Source: Arthrobacter sp. StoSoilB19 (GTDB lineage: Bacteria > Actinomycetota > Actinomycetes > Actinomycetales > Micrococcaceae). Taken from it: a stretch of 64,000 bases of DNA. Every line of letters starts with the position of its first letter. Within the stretch, counting starts at the first letter, position 1. Location: NCBI RefSeq assembly GCF_019977275.1, contig NZ_AP024650.1, positions 1,054,001-1,118,000 on the forward strand. Reading direction: 5' to 3'. Below are positions 8,055-17,436 of this stretch, piece after piece. Under the pieces are notes generated by a model, which was not told where the DNA came from, did not search any database, and worked only from the letters and a program-made list of their open reading frames with translations. The position numbers and the translations under genes were made by a program.

Positions 8055-9400
8055 TTTGCCCCCATGAGGTCGGCTGCGGTTTCAATGAACTTGGAGTGGT
8101 GGCTGACTTCGGCGAATTCAGGCCGCGCCAGCAGCGCCAGGTGGACGGGGACGGTGGTCTTGACCCCTTCAATGTGTGTTGCCTCCAGCGCCGCCAAGGT
8201 GGCCGCGATGGCGGCGTCCCGGTCCGCGGCGTGGACGGCCAGCTTGGCCAGGAGGGAGTCGTAGTAAGGGCTCACCACCGAACCTGCTTCCACCCCGGTG
8301 TCCACGCGGATGCCATCACCCGATGGCCAGTCCAGGGACCGGATGGTTCCCGGGCTGGGGAAGAAGTGGTGGCTGGGGTCTTCCGCGTTGATGCGGCATT
8401 CGATGGCGTGGCCGCTGAAGTGCACGTCGTCCTGGGAGATGGACATGGATCCGGTGGAGGCAATCAGGAGCTGCTCGCGGACCAGGTCCACGCCGGTGAT
8501 TTGCTCGGTGATGGGGTGCTCCACCTGGATGCGGGTGTTCATCTCAATGAATGCGGCCTCATGGTTCCCGGGGTCGTACAGGAACTCCACCGTCCCCGCC
8601 CCGTGGTACCCGCACTGGCGGGCAAGGGCCACGGAGGACTCCCGGATGGTGGCCCGGACGGCGTCCGGGAGGTTGGGTGCAGGGGCTTCCTCCAGTACCT
8701 TCTGCGAACGGCGCTGCATGGAACAGTCGCGGTCGCCGAGGTGGATGAAGTTGGTCCCGTCGCCCAGGACCTGCACCTCCACATGGCGGGCATGCTCCAC
8801 GAACCGTTCCAGGTAGACGGTGGGGTCGCCGAAGATGGCGGCGGCCTCGCCCCTGGCCATCTCGATGGTTTCCAGCAGATCGCTCTCGTCATGCACGAAC
8901 CGGATGCCCCGGCCGCCACCGCCGGCGGAGGCCTTCACCACCAGCGGGTACCCAATCGAACGCGCAATGTCGACGGCGTCCGCCTCCGGATCCAAGGGGC
9001 CGTCAGACCCCTTGAGCACGGGGACGCCGGCGTTGGCTGCCGCTTCCCGGGCCAGGGATTTGTTGCCCATCATGGAGATGGTGTCCGCGGTGGGGCCCAC
9101 CCAGGTGAGGCCGGCCTCTGCCACCCTCCTGGCGAAGTCGGCGTTCTCCGACAGGAAACCGTAGCCCGGGTGGACGGCGTCGCACCCCTGCTCGAGGGCC
9201 GCAGCGACCAGGGCGTCCTGGTTCAGGTAGCTGGCGGTTGCCTGGGCCGGGCCCACCACCACGTAGTGGTCGGCTGTCCGGGCTGCCAGTGATTCCGCGT
9301 CGGGCTCGCTGACCCCCAGGACGGTTTCGATGCCCATGTCGCGGGCAGTCCTGGCGATCCGCACGGCGATCTCGCCGCGGTTTGCGATAAACAGTTTCAT
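8051..9400 (-). CDS. accC: Biotin carboxylase (AccC-type)
   Basis: A 449-residue ATP-grasp enzyme with the full biotin carboxylase signature. It has KLFIANRGEIAVRIARTARD at the start, HPGYGFLSENADFAR near residue 80, the glycine loop KASAGGGGRGIRFV, and the carboxylate-binding EMNTRIQVEHPITEQITG. It carboxylates biotin on a carrier protein using bicarbonate and ATP. Stand-alone carrier and carboxylase genes inside pxp operons are common in Gram-positive bacteria, but how they aid 5-oxoproline use is not settled. It lies 9 bp downstream of the carrier gene and overlaps pxpB by 4 bp. No key residue looks lost. Confidence 0.94.
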   Translation of the reverse strand: MKLFIANRGEIAVRIARTARDMGIETVLGVSEPDAESLAARTADHYVVVGPAQATASYLNQDALVAAALEQGCDAVHPGYGFLSENADFARRVAEAGLTWVGPTADTISMMGNKSLAREAAANAGVPVLKGSDGPLDPEADAVDIARSIGYPLVVKASAGGGGRGIRFVHDESDLLETIEMARGEAAAIFGDPTVYLERFVEHARHVEVQVLGDGTNFIHLGDRDCSMQRRSQKVLEEAPAPNLPDAVRATIRESSVALARQCGYHGAGTVEFLYDPGNHEAAFIEMNTRIQVEHPITEQITGVDLVREQLLIASTGSMSISQDDVHFSGHAIECRINAEDPSHHFFPSPGTIRSLDWPSGDGIRVDTGVEAGSVVSPYYDSLLAKLAVHAADRDAAIAATLAALEATHIEGVKTTVPVHLALLARPEFAEVSHHSKFIETAADLMGAK

Positions 9401-9409
9401 GGGCTGCCT

Positions 9410-9649
9410 TTATCCTTCCCGGATGACGACGATCGAGTCGCCCGGGTTGACCATGTCGCCTTCGTTGACTTCAAAGGATTCCAGGGTCCCGGCGACGTCG
9501 GACTGGATCTCGGTGAACTGCTTCATGATTTCCACGATGCCGATGGTCTGGCCGACTTCGATGGTGTCGCCTTCGTTGGCAAAGGGGGGTTTGCCCGGCC
9601 CGGGCTTGCGGTAGAAGACTCCGGGAAGGGGTGAAACGATGGTGGCCAT
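9410..9649 (-). CDS. accB: Biotin carboxyl carrier protein (short AccB-type)
   Basis: A 79-residue biotinyl domain with the modification motif EIMKQFTEI; Lys43 is the expected biotin site. The usual AMKM has become IMKQ, a change seen in this small carrier subfamily. Flanking glycines (EGDTIEVGQTIGIVE and VNEGDMVNPGDSIVV) fit the two symmetrical hairpins of the fold. There is no Pro/Ala-rich N-terminal arm as in fatty-acid BCCP. I start at the ATG 9647-9649, because the longer frame reads into the pxpA gene. It is spaced 13 bp after pxpA and 9 bp before the carboxylase. Confidence 0.9.
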   Translation of the reverse strand: MATIVSPLPGVFYRKPGPGKPPFANEGDTIEVGQTIGIVEIMKQFTEIQSDVAGTLESFEVNEGDMVNPGDSIVVIREG

Positions 9650-9662
9650 GTGCTGCTCGCTT

Positions 9663-10427
9663 TCAGGAGTGGGCGGATCGGGATGAGTCGAGTGCCTTGC
9701 GCACGGCGGAGGCCACGGCGACGGCGTTGGGTGCATCCGAGTGAACGCAGATGCTCTGGAAGGCGATGTTCAGGGGAGTGCCGTCGACGGCGGTCACGGG
9801 TTCGCCAGCCACCGCCCGGCTGACGCGTTCCGCGGCGGCGTCCGGGTCGGTGGGCGCGGGCCGTCGCTGGATGAGGAGCTCGCCGCCGGGGCCGTAATTG
9901 AGGTCCACATAGAGTTCCGCAACGAAGTCCACGCCCATGGCGCGGCACACGGATTCATGGGCGGTCCCCGCCAGGCCGTAGAACGGAACGCCGAACTGTT
10001 TGGCTGTTCCGGCCGCCGCCTGCATAAGGCCTTCGTCTCCGGCGAGCATGCCATAGAGCGCGCCGTGGGGTTTGATGTGGTTCAGGGACAGCCCGTTCTT
10101 GGCCAGGAAGGCGGTCAGCGCCCCGGTCTGGTACAGGATGATCGACTCGACCTCCTCCGGGGTGAGCACCATGCGGCGGCGGCCGAACCCCATGGGATCG
10201 GGGAGCCCGGGATGGGCGCCCACGGCCACCCCGTGTTCGGCGGCAAGGGCCACCGTCCGGTTCATGACGTCCGGGTCCCCGGCGTGGTAGCCGCAGGCGA
10301 CGTTGGCGACGTCGATGATTTCCATGAGCGCGGCGTCGTTGCCGAACTCGTGCAGGCCGAAGCCTTCACCCATGTCCGAATTCAGCAGCACCTGGGCAGG
10401 CGTGGTTTCCGTCACGTTTTTTTGCAT
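9663..10427 (-). CDS. pxpA: 5-oxoprolinase subunit PxpA (LamB/YcsF family)
   Basis: The LamB/YcsF signature is complete: LLNSDMGEGFGLHEFGND at the N-terminus, then ANVACGYHAGDPDVM, then GAHPGLPDPMGFGRRRM. Later come LNHIKPHGALYG and DLNYGPGGELLIQRR. The length (254 aa) is normal. It is the promoter-proximal gene of the five-gene pxp operon and faces the PucR regulator across about 100 bp. PxpA acts with PxpB and PxpC to hydrolyse 5-oxoproline with ATP. No transporter gene is part of the operon here. Confidence 0.93.
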   Translation of the reverse strand: MQKNVTETTPAQVLLNSDMGEGFGLHEFGNDAALMEIIDVANVACGYHAGDPDVMNRTVALAAEHGVAVGAHPGLPDPMGFGRRRMVLTPEEVESIILYQTGALTAFLAKNGLSLNHIKPHGALYGMLAGDEGLMQAAAGTAKQFGVPFYGLAGTAHESVCRAMGVDFVAELYVDLNYGPGGELLIQRRPAPTDPDAAAERVSRAVAGEPVTAVDGTPLNIAFQSICVHSDAPNAVAVASAVRKALDSSRSAHS

Positions 10428-10459
10428 GCAGGCAACGGTACAGAGAGGGCGAGCCTGCA
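10427..10459. promoter_or_regulatory. Inverted repeat in the pxpA-pucR intergenic region
   Basis: TGCAGGC (10427-10433) and GCCTGCA (10453-10459) form a perfect 7-bp inverted repeat with a 19-bp spacer, next to the pxpA start codon. A role as a PucR site is inference. The arms are short enough to occur by chance in GC-rich DNA. Confidence 0.3.
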
Positions 10460-10527
10460 GGAACTGGGCGGATCGCCGAATGTGGCCACCCGGATTATGC
10501 TTCTTGCACTAACAAGGAGGGGTTGCC

Positions 10528-11973
10528 ATGCGTGTTGCCGATCTCGTGGCGGATGCTGCGCTGAACATCCGCCTTGCCGTGCCGGGCAGCCCCGGACGCC
10601 TGGCCCGGCCCATTGCATGGTGCGCTCCCACGGAGCACATGGACCCCACGCCGTTCCTCAGCGTCAACGCGCTGTTGCTCACCAACGGGATGGGCCTGAA
10701 CGTCAGGGACTACCGCATCTGGGATGCGTACGTGGAGCGCCTGATGTCCGTTCCCGTTTCGGGTCTGGTTTTCGGCCTCGGCGCAGCGCACCGTGAACTG
10801 CCGCCGGGACTGGTGAAGGCCTGCGAAGCCCATGGCCTTCCACTGCTTGAGCTTCCTCCCGAAGTGCCGTTTGTCCAGGTGATGCGGCACGTGGACCAGC
10901 TCATCGCCGCCGAACGCTATGCCGAACTGCGCGCCGGGTGGGACCTGGCGGACGAGTGCACCAGGCTGGCGGCGGGTGGCCATTCGCTGGCGCAGGTCCT
11001 GGAACGGGTGGCCACCACCATCCGGGCGCGCGTGGCGGTCCTTGACCACAATGGGTTTGAACTCATGTCGGCAGGAACGGCCGCGGGCGGAACGGCACGG
11101 ACCACCCTGAGCCTGCCCAGCGGCGGAATCCTCCGGTTCAGGCTGGCCATCGAAGGAATCAAGAGCAGCCTGGTGCTCCAGCCGCTGTTGGGCCCGGTGG
11201 CTGCGGTGATCGCCATGCAGCTGAGCTACACCCTTGGGTCCCGGTCGCCCCTGCATTCACGGGAAGCCGCCCGGTTCATCGAGGCGCTCTACGAGGCCAG
11301 GGGGACACCGGCCCCGGCCTTGCGGCGCTACGCCGCGGAGGCCGGGTTCGAGCCGGACGGGGCGTGGGGCTCCGTGCTGATCGGCGGCGCAGGGGAAGTT
11401 GCGCCGGCCAAGCTGCGGACCATCGCCTGGCGGGTCCGGGTGGGTCTGCAGGCCGAATTTGGGACCGTGCGGTTCATGGAGGAAGCCGGGCTCACCACGG
11501 TCCTGGTGCAGCGCCGGGAAGCGGGGATGGAGCTCATGGAAGCCGTCCAAAAGTCTTTCCAGGAGGCGCCGGAATTGTCCGCCGTCGTCTCTGGGTGCGG
11601 GAACCTGGACGAACTTCCGCTGGTGCTGCAGCTGGCCCGCCGCCGGATGGGTGAGCCGGGGCTCCATCGGGCGCCGGTCGCTGACCTGGCCGGTGTGGTG
11701 GAGGGCCTGCCTGGCGCCGGGCTGGTGGCGATGTCCCGGCGCCTCCTGGCGCCGTTGATGTCCGACGGCGGCACGGCCTTGCGCGAAACGCTTGACGCGT
11801 ACCTGCGGTACAGCGGGAATACCCGCGAAACCTGCAGTGAGCTCTTCATCCACCGCAACACCCTGACATACAGGTTGCGCAAGATCGAGGAGCTTCTGCG
11901 GGTTGACCTCGCTGACGGCGAAGTGCGGGCCACCTGCCTGCTGGCACTGCGGATCGTCGCCGCCGGCACCTAG
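10528..11973 (+). CDS. PucR-family transcriptional regulator
   Basis: This 481-residue protein starts with a PucR-type ligand domain (VADLVADAALNIRLAVPGS, GLVFGLGAAHRELPPGLV). It ends with the PucR helix-turn-helix: YLRYSGNTRETCSELFIHRN, then TLTYRLRKIEELL. The middle part is a GGDEF-like CdaR region without a visible catalytic motif. The start is firm, with AGGAGG 8 bp before the ATG. It is transcribed divergently from the pxp operon, and the most economical reading is that it activates that operon in response to 5-oxoproline or nitrogen state. This is context inference; the ligand cannot be read from sequence. Confidence 0.88.
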   Translation: MRVADLVADAALNIRLAVPGSPGRLARPIAWCAPTEHMDPTPFLSVNALLLTNGMGLNVRDYRIWDAYVERLMSVPVSGLVFGLGAAHRELPPGLVKACEAHGLPLLELPPEVPFVQVMRHVDQLIAAERYAELRAGWDLADECTRLAAGGHSLAQVLERVATTIRARVAVLDHNGFELMSAGTAAGGTARTTLSLPSGGILRFRLAIEGIKSSLVLQPLLGPVAAVIAMQLSYTLGSRSPLHSREAARFIEALYEARGTPAPALRRYAAEAGFEPDGAWGSVLIGGAGEVAPAKLRTIAWRVRVGLQAEFGTVRFMEEAGLTTVLVQRREAGMELMEAVQKSFQEAPELSAVVSGCGNLDELPLVLQLARRRMGEPGLHRAPVADLAGVVEGLPGAGLVAMSRRLLAPLMSDGGTALRETLDAYLRYSGNTRETCSELFIHRNTLTYRLRKIEELLRVDLADGEVRATCLLALRIVAAGT

Positions 11974-11998
11974 TCCGCGAACCCTGAATCACTGAAAC

Positions 11999-13054
11999 CT
12001 AGTTGGCGGCCATCTCGGCGGCCGCCCTGGCGGCGCTGCTTTCGCGGACGTACAGGGTGGGTTCCAGTTGTACGGGGTCGGGCTTTTCGCCCCTGAGCAC
12101 GGCCTGGATGAGCTGCACCGCCGTCCGTCCAATGTCCGCCATGGGGGAGTGGACCGAGGTCAGCGGAATGGGAAGTTCGGCGGCCAGGGAGGTGTCGTTG
12201 TAGCCCACCACGGCCACGTCCTGTCCTACGGTGAGGCCGCGGGCGCGGAGGGCTCCCATCGCGCCGATGGCGGCGAAATCGTTAACCGCGAAGATGGCGG
12301 TGGGGCGCGGCCGGCCGCTGGCGAGGATCTTTTCCCCGGCCTCCCGGCCGCCGGCGGTATCGAACCTGGACCACACCACGTCGTCGTCGGAAATGGTGCC
12401 GCCCAGGGACCGCCACCGGTCCAGGAAGCCTGCTGTGCGGTCGACGGCGGTGCTTGCGTAGGGCTCGCCGGCAATGACCGCCACCTGCCGGTGGCCCATC
12501 TCCCACAGGTGGCTGGCGACGAGTTCGCCGCCCACGACGTCGTCGCAGGTGGCGGACGGGTAGCCCGTCACCCGGCGGTTAATCAGCACGAACGGGACCT
12601 TCCGGTCCGTCAGTTCCTGCAGGAGGCCGCCGTCGAGATGGGCGTCGCCAATGATGAGGCCGTCCACCCGCCGCGCCAGCATGAGGTCGATCTTCCGCCG
12701 TTGTTCGTCCGGGTCATCGCGGGAGTTCATGACGAACGCGGAATACCCCACCTCGGCTGAGGCCTCGTCGATGCCCTCGTACATGATGGCCAGGACCAGG
12801 TCCGAAAGCCGGGGGACGATGACGCCCAGCAGTTTGGTCCGCCGCGTGCGGAGGCTGGCGGCCTGCGGGTCGGGGGAGTAGCCCAGCTTGCGGGCCAGTT
12901 CACGGACGCGTTCGGCGGTGGCGGCCGAGGCCGCTCCCTTGGCCACGTCGGAACCGGAATGCAGGACCCTGGAGACAGTGGACGGATGGACGCCCAGCTC
13001 CCTGGCCAAATCCTTCAGCGTGACCGTTCCGCTGCCGTCGGCCTTTTCTTTCAT
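11999..13054 (-). CDS. LacI-family transcriptional regulator of the adjacent operon
   Basis: The N-terminal helix-turn-helix TLKDLARELGVHPSTVSRVL and hinge region are typical LacI. A periplasmic-binding-protein-like domain follows (KLLGVIVPRLSDLVLAIMYE, RRVDGLIIGDAHLDGG). The ATG at 13052-13054 has a GGAGAGGG site; the longer frame would run into the operon promoter. The gene lies back to back with the asparaginase operon. Two perfect palindromes of LacI type lie in that operon's leader, so repression lifted by a pathway substrate is the likely mode. It converges with the pucR gene with only 25 bp between them. LacI proteins usually sense sugars, so an amide or imide effector would be unusual. 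Confidence 0.9.
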   Translation of the reverse strand: MKEKADGSGTVTLKDLARELGVHPSTVSRVLHSGSDVAKGAASAATAERVRELARKLGYSPDPQAASLRTRRTKLLGVIVPRLSDLVLAIMYEGIDEASAEVGYSAFVMNSRDDPDEQRRKIDLMLARRVDGLIIGDAHLDGGLLQELTDRKVPFVLINRRVTGYPSATCDDVVGGELVASHLWEMGHRQVAVIAGEPYASTAVDRTAGFLDRWRSLGGTISDDDVVWSRFDTAGGREAGEKILASGRPRPTAIFAVNDFAAIGAMGALRARGLTVGQDVAVVGYNDTSLAAELPIPLTSVHSPMADIGRTAVQLIQAVLRGEKPDPVQLEPTLYVRESSAARAAAEMAAN

Positions 13055-13128
13055 GTCCCTCTCCTGCCCACCGGGGCCACTGTAGCCCAGGTCTGCCCGG
13101 GCTGTCCGGAAGGGCGCCAAGGCAGCCC

Positions 13129-13157
13129 TTGACGTGACCCGCTTCACATCCTATAGT
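13129..13157 (+). promoter_or_regulatory. Promoter of the asparaginase operon
   Basis: TTGACG (13129-13134) and TATAGT (13152-13157) are 17 bp apart, close to the housekeeping consensus. The expected start of transcription falls around 13163-13165, just before the first LacI-type palindrome. Confidence 0.7.
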
Positions 13158-13169
13158 CGTTCATCAACG

Positions 13170-13189
13170 CTACCCAAACGTTTGGGTAG
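13170..13189. promoter_or_regulatory. LacI-type operator 1 (perfect 20-bp palindrome)
   Basis: CTACCCAAACGTTTGGGTAG is symmetric at all 20 positions, with the central CG typical of LacI-family sites. It lies directly after the predicted transcription start, where a bound repressor would block RNA polymerase. Confidence 0.8.
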
Positions 13190-13272
13190 ATCACCCACAA
13201 AAAATTTTCCGGTGCCCCCACCCCCAGGCGCCGCCCCCGTTTCCAGGCATCTCCCCTTTTTCGTGGACGATC

Positions 13273-13288
13273 ACCCAATCGATTGGGT
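13273..13288. promoter_or_regulatory. LacI-type operator 2 (perfect 16-bp palindrome)
   Basis: ACCCAATCGATTGGGT is a perfect palindrome sharing the CCCAA/TTGGG arms and central CG of operator 1. The centres of the two sites are 101 bp apart. This one ends 32 bp before the asparaginase ATG. The pair could support a repression loop by a LacI tetramer. Confidence 0.72.
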
Positions 13289-13320
13289 TGCGGACCGCGC
13301 AGCAAACATCCGGAGCTGAA

Positions 13321-14340
13321 ATGACTGTTACCGACTCCCACGTCGTGCTGCTGGCTACTGGAGGCACCATCTCGTCGCGTTCTTCCGAGGCCGGCGGCGC
13401 GGTCGCCTCCGATACCGGCGAGCAGGTGTTCAAAGCCCTCGGCTCGCGTGTCTCTCACCCCGTCCGGGTGCTGGACGTGTTCCAGAAGGGGTCCTACCTC
13501 CTGACGTTCGACGACATGCTGAGGATCTGCGCCACCATCCAGGACGTCCTTAAGGACCCCAGCGTCCTGGGCGTGGTGGTCACCCACGGCACCGACACCA
13601 TGGAGGAGACCGCCTACCTCGCGGACCTGACGCACACGGACGAGCGGCCGGTGGTCTTCACCGGCTCGCAGCGGGCCGCCGACTCCGACGCTCCCGACGG
13701 GCCGGACAACCTGGCCCGGGCCATCGCCGTCGCCGGTTCGAAGGACGGGCGGGGTAAAGGCGTCATGGTCCACTTTGCGGGCACCATCTTCCCGGCCGCC
13801 GGCGTGCGGAAAAGCCAAACTCTCCGGCTGAATGCCTTTGCGAACCCCGATTTCGGGGTACTTGGCCAGGTATCAGCCCAGGGAGAAGTTGCCATGGACG
13901 GCAGCGGCGGCAGGTTCGACGCCCTGCCCCTGCCCCAGCCGGGCGGCGGCTCCCCGCGGGTGGACCTGGTTGCCGCCTATCCCGGCGCCGATTCCACCCT
14001 GATGCACGCCGCCCTTGAAGCAGGAGCGGAAGGCATCGTCCTGCAAGGAACCGGAAGCGGCAATGCAAACGCCAGCCTCTGCGCAGAGGTGGCCGCCGCC
14101 GTCGCGTCCGGCGCCGTGGTGGTCACCAGCACCCGCGTGGACGCGGGACCGGTGGTGCCCATCTACGGGGCCGGCGGCGGTGGCGAAGACCTGCGCGTTG
14201 CCGGTGCCATCAGCTCCGGCCACCTCCGGCCGTCACAGTCGCTGATCCTGCTCAGCCTCCTACTCAGGATCAATCCTGACAGGGACCGGATTACCCAAAT
14301 TTTTGCCCAACGAGGGAGGCCCCCTGAACCCTCCGCCTGA
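13321..14340 (+). CDS. Asparaginase-family amidohydrolase
   Basis: A 339-residue asparaginase/glutaminase fold protein. The first catalytic loop is LLATGGTISSR with the nucleophile Thr at about residue 16. The second is VVTHGTDTMEETAYL with the Thr-Asp pair at about 91-92. It hydrolyses a side-chain amide to acid and ammonia; L-asparagine is the family default. There is no signal peptide, so it acts in the cytoplasm. The start ATG follows CGGAG. It is the first gene of a seven-gene operon of hydrolase, transporter and redox genes under LacI-type control. That setting suggests an amide intermediate rather than plain asparagine use. Confidence 0.88.
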   Translation: MTVTDSHVVLLATGGTISSRSSEAGGAVASDTGEQVFKALGSRVSHPVRVLDVFQKGSYLLTFDDMLRICATIQDVLKDPSVLGVVVTHGTDTMEETAYLADLTHTDERPVVFTGSQRAADSDAPDGPDNLARAIAVAGSKDGRGKGVMVHFAGTIFPAAGVRKSQTLRLNAFANPDFGVLGQVSAQGEVAMDGSGGRFDALPLPQPGGGSPRVDLVAAYPGADSTLMHAALEAGAEGIVLQGTGSGNANASLCAEVAAAVASGAVVVTSTRVDAGPVVPIYGAGGGGEDLRVAGAISSGHLRPSQSLILLSLLLRINPDRDRITQIFAQRGRPPEPSA

Positions 14341-14383
14341 CACCCAGAACATCCCGGTTTGAACGAATTGAAAGGAAAATCTC

Positions 14384-15274
14384 ATGGCTAAGGACATTCA
14401 AGTCGCCTTCGGCGTGGACGTAGACGCAGTGGCAGGCATGCTCGGCTCCTACGGAGGAGAGGACTCCCCGTGCGACATCAGCCGCGGCCTGTTCAGCGGT
14501 GAAGTCGGCGGCCCCCGGCTGATCCGGTTGTTCCAGAAATACAACCTCCCGGCCACCTGGTTCGTGCCGGGCCACTCCATCGAAACCTTCCCCGAACTGA
14601 CCCAGATGATCGTGGACGCCGGGCACGAGATCGGCGTGCACGGATATTCGCACGAAAACCCGATCGCCATGACCCGGGAGCAGGAGACCGCCATCCTGGA
14701 CCGCGCGATTGAACTGATCGAAAAGGTATCCGGCCGCCGGCCCACCGGCTACGTTGCACCGTGGTGGGAGTTCTCGCCTGTCACCAACGAGATCCTCCTG
14801 GAGCGCGGCATCAAGTACGACCACTCCCTGATGCACCGGGACTTCGAGCCGTACTACGTCCGGGTCGGGGACTCGTGGAAGAAGATCGACTACACCAAGG
14901 ACGCCCAGACATGGATGGAGCCCCTGGTGCGCGGGCAGGAAACGGACCTGGTGGAAATCCCGGCCAACTGGTACCTAGATGACCTGCCTCCCATGATGTT
15001 CATCAAGGCATCCCCGAACTCGCACGGGTTCGTCAACCCCCGCGACATCGAAGAAATGTGGCGGGACCAGTTCGACTGGGTCTACCGCGAAATGGACCAG
15101 GCCGTCTTCACCATGACCATTCACCCGGACGTCTCCGGCCGCCCCCAGGTGCTCCTCATGCTCGAGCGGCTCATCGAACACATCAACTCCCATGAGGGCG
15201 TCAGCTGGCTGACCTTCGACCAGATCGCCGACTCCTTCCTTTCCCGCAGCCCCCGTAAGGAGAACAAGTCATGA
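14384..15274 (+). CDS. Polysaccharide deacetylase-family hydrolase (PuuE/cyclic imidase-like)
   Basis: The NodB-type fold is visible: an Asp pair at [11 protein letters not shown] (Asp14 is the likely metal ligand), then [13 protein letters not shown] with His86 and His90 as the other metal ligands, and a late [13 protein letters not shown]. The length (296 aa) and the opening match the subgroup holding PuuE allantoinase, H. pylori PgdA and cyclic-imide hydrolases more than secreted chitin deacetylases. There is no export signal, arguing for a small cytoplasmic substrate. It follows the asparaginase gene by about 43 bp and overlaps the MFS gene by 4 bp. The exact substrate is inference. Confidence 0.85.
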   Translation: MAKDIQVAFGVDVDAVAGMLGSYGGEDSPCDISRGLFSGEVGGPRLIRLFQKYNLPATWFVPGHSIETFPELTQMIVDAGHEIGVHGYSHENPIAMTREQETAILDRAIELIEKVSGRRPTGYVAPWWEFSPVTNEILLERGIKYDHSLMHRDFEPYYVRVGDSWKKIDYTKDAQTWMEPLVRGQETDLVEIPANWYLDDLPPMMFIKASPNSHGFVNPRDIEEMWRDQFDWVYREMDQAVFTMTIHPDVSGRPQVLLMLERLIEHINSHEGVSWLTFDQIADSFLSRSPRKENKS

Positions 15275-16662
15275 CCATCCAAGAACCGGCTGTCGACCTG
15301 TCACAGCCCCGCCCGGACGAGAAGCGCCGCTTCCCGGTCTTTACCAAGCGCCACACAACGACCGCAACCGTCCTTGCCTTGCTGGCGTGGACCGTTGCCG
15401 TCTTTGACTACGGCTTGTTCGGTACCCTGCTGCCGGCCATGCAGCAGGAATTCGGCTGGTCCGCCACGGAGGCGTACGCCATCAACACGTGGATCGCGGT
15501 CGGCACCGCTGTCGTCTGCTTCGGCATCGGTCCCGTCATCGACAGGCTCGGCCGCCGCAAAGGCATGATGACCACCATTGGTGGGACCGCCGTCGTCTCC
15601 GGCCTGACGGCACTGATCCCTACGGGCGTGCCTTTCTTCAGCAACGCCATGCTGGTAGTGATTCGTTCGTTCGGTGGACTCGGATTCTCCGAGCAGGCCG
15701 TGAACGCCACCTACATGAACGAGGTGTACCAGGTCACAGAGGTGGCCGATAAGCGCAAGCGCCCCGGTTTCCACTACTCCTTCATCCAGGGCGGATGGCC
15801 GCTGGGGTTCCTGCTGGCCAGCGCACTCGCCCTGGCTTTCCTGCCCTCCCTGGGCTGGCGCGCCCTGTACCTCATGGCCACGATTCCCGCTGCAGTGATC
15901 GTCTGGGTGATCGCCAAGAAGCTCAAGGAAACTCCCCAGTTCGAACTGCACCACAAACTGACCGAGCTCGAAAAGCACGGAAAGACGGAGGAGGCCCACT
16001 CCCTGGCCCACGCTTACGGCGTCGAGCACTCCTCGGCAGCCCCGCTCAAGCGCATCTGGGAGCCGCACCTGCGCCGGAACACCATCGTCTTCTCGCTGGC
16101 CTGGATCTTCAACTTCTTCGGCATCATGATCTTCAGCATCCTCGGCTCCTCCGTCCTGAAGAACGCCAAGGGCGTTGAACTCTCGGACGCCTTCTGGATG
16201 CTGATCGTCATCAACATGCTGGCCTACTTCGGCTACGTCTTCCACGGCTGGCTGGGCGACAAGATCGGCCGCAAACGGACCATCATCGGCGGCTGGATCC
16301 TCTCCGGCATCTCCTTCACCATCATGCTCAGCCCCATCGCCACCAGCCCGTTCATGATCATCCTGACCTACGGCGCCGGCCTGTTCTTCCTGGTGGGCCC
16401 GTATGCGGCCATCCAGTACTTCATGGCCGAGTGCTACCCGGTCAGCTGCCGGGCCACCGGAACCTCGTTCATCGGCGCCATGAGCCAGCCCGGCGTGATC
16501 CTCGGCGGCGCCCTGTTCACCGCTGCCGCAGCCGGCGCCGGAACTGGGCCCGCCGCTCTGTGGGTCGGAGCCGTGGGAACCCTGTTCTCCGGACTGCTGA
16601 TGATCGCCGCCAAGCCCCCCGCCGAAGCCCTCCTGGAGGACCACCCCCATGACGTCGCCTAA
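15271..16662 (+). CDS. MFS transporter
   Basis: A 463-residue carrier with 12 predicted membrane spans. The first is [20 protein letters not shown]. The family loops [14 protein letters not shown] (between helices 2 and 3) and [15 protein letters not shown] (between 8 and 9) are intact. The Asp in the first helix is typical of proton-coupled organic-acid and aromatic-acid symporters. A cytoplasmic loop of about 60 residues separates the two halves. ATG overlaps the deacetylase stop (ATGA), and AAGGAG lies upstream. Its place between catabolic enzymes suggests it imports the operon's substrate. A long open frame exists antisense to it and is a shadow. Confidence 0.9.
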   Translation: MTIQEPAVDLSQPRPDEKRRFPVFTKRHTTTATVLALLAWTVAVFDYGLFGTLLPAMQQEFGWSATEAYAINTWIAVGTAVVCFGIGPVIDRLGRRKGMMTTIGGTAVVSGLTALIPTGVPFFSNAMLVVIRSFGGLGFSEQAVNATYMNEVYQVTEVADKRKRPGFHYSFIQGGWPLGFLLASALALAFLPSLGWRALYLMATIPAAVIVWVIAKKLKETPQFELHHKLTELEKHGKTEEAHSLAHAYGVEHSSAAPLKRIWEPHLRRNTIVFSLAWIFNFFGIMIFSILGSSVLKNAKGVELSDAFWMLIVINMLAYFGYVFHGWLGDKIGRKRTIIGGWILSGISFTIMLSPIATSPFMIILTYGAGLFFLVGPYAAIQYFMAECYPVSCRATGTSFIGAMSQPGVILGGALFTAAAAGAGTGPAALWVGAVGTLFSGLLMIAAKPPAEALLEDHPHDVA

Positions 16663-17416
16663 CAAGGCCGCCATCATCACCGGTGCCGCCAGCGGCATCG
16701 GCCGCGCCCTCGCCGTCCACTACGCCCGCAAGGGGGTGGTGTCCATCATCGGCACCTTCCCCGGCGACCCCCACGACCCAGAGGAAACCCTCCGCCTGGT
16801 CAAAGAGGCCAACGGGGAAGCGGTGATCCACGAAGTGGATGTACGCACCACCGCGTCCGTGGACGCCCTGGCCCAGCGGGCCGTGGACGAGTACGGCCGG
16901 CTGGACTACGCCATCGCCAACGCCGGAATCCTGCGCAACTCCCCGCTGGGGGAGATGACGGACGAGCGCTGGCATGACATGCTCAACGTTGACCTCACCG
17001 GCGTGCTGCGCACGCTGCGTGCCGGGGCGGAGAGAATGACCGACGGCGGAGCACTGGTTGCGGTCTCGTCCATCGCCGGCGGGGTTTACGGCTGGGAGGA
17101 ACACGCCCACTATGCCGCCGCCAAGGCAGGCGTGCTGGGCCTGGTCCGCAGCGTGGCCGTAGAGCTCGGCCCGCGGCAGATCCGCGCCAACGCCGTCATC
17201 CCCGGCCTCATCGAGACCCCGCAGTCCCTCGACCCGGTGAACTCGCTGGGACCGGAGGGCCTGAAGCGTGCCGGGAACGACATCCCCTGGGGCCGGGTGG
17301 GCAAACCGGAGGAAGTGGCCAGCGTCATCGGCTTCCTCACCTCCGACGATTCCCGCTACGTCACGGGGCAGGCGCTGGTGGTTGACGGCGGCCTCACTGT
17401 GAAGATGCGCGCCTGA
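16649..17416 (+). CDS. SDR-family oxidoreductase 1
   Basis: A 255-residue classical short-chain dehydrogenase. It has the nucleotide loop TGAASGIGR at residues 11-19, NAGI at 91-94, catalytic Ser at VAVSSIAGG (about 140), and the Tyr155/Lys159 pair in HYAAAKAG. The GTFPGD after beta-2 lacks the acidic residue that selects NAD, so NADP use is possible. It overlaps the MFS gene by 14 bp, with GGAGG inside that gene as ribosome site. A second SDR follows after 20 bp. Two SDRs in tandem suggest an alcohol or ketone intermediate handled in two steps or two stereochemistries. Confidence 0.9.
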   Translation: MTSPNKAAIITGAASGIGRALAVHYARKGVVSIIGTFPGDPHDPEETLRLVKEANGEAVIHEVDVRTTASVDALAQRAVDEYGRLDYAIANAGILRNSPLGEMTDERWHDMLNVDLTGVLRTLRAGAERMTDGGALVAVSSIAGGVYGWEEHAHYAAAKAGVLGLVRSVAVELGPRQIRANAVIPGLIETPQSLDPVNSLGPEGLKRAGNDIPWGRVGKPEEVASVIGFLTSDDSRYVTGQALVVDGGLTVKMRA

Positions 17417-17436
17417 CAGCCCAAAGAAAGGACACC

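Noticed and set aside
15301..16698. Long minus-strand open frame (465 codons) opposite the MFS gene
   Set aside because: It is antisense to a clear transporter in GC-rich DNA, has no family features, and is biased in composition. It is a shadow frame.
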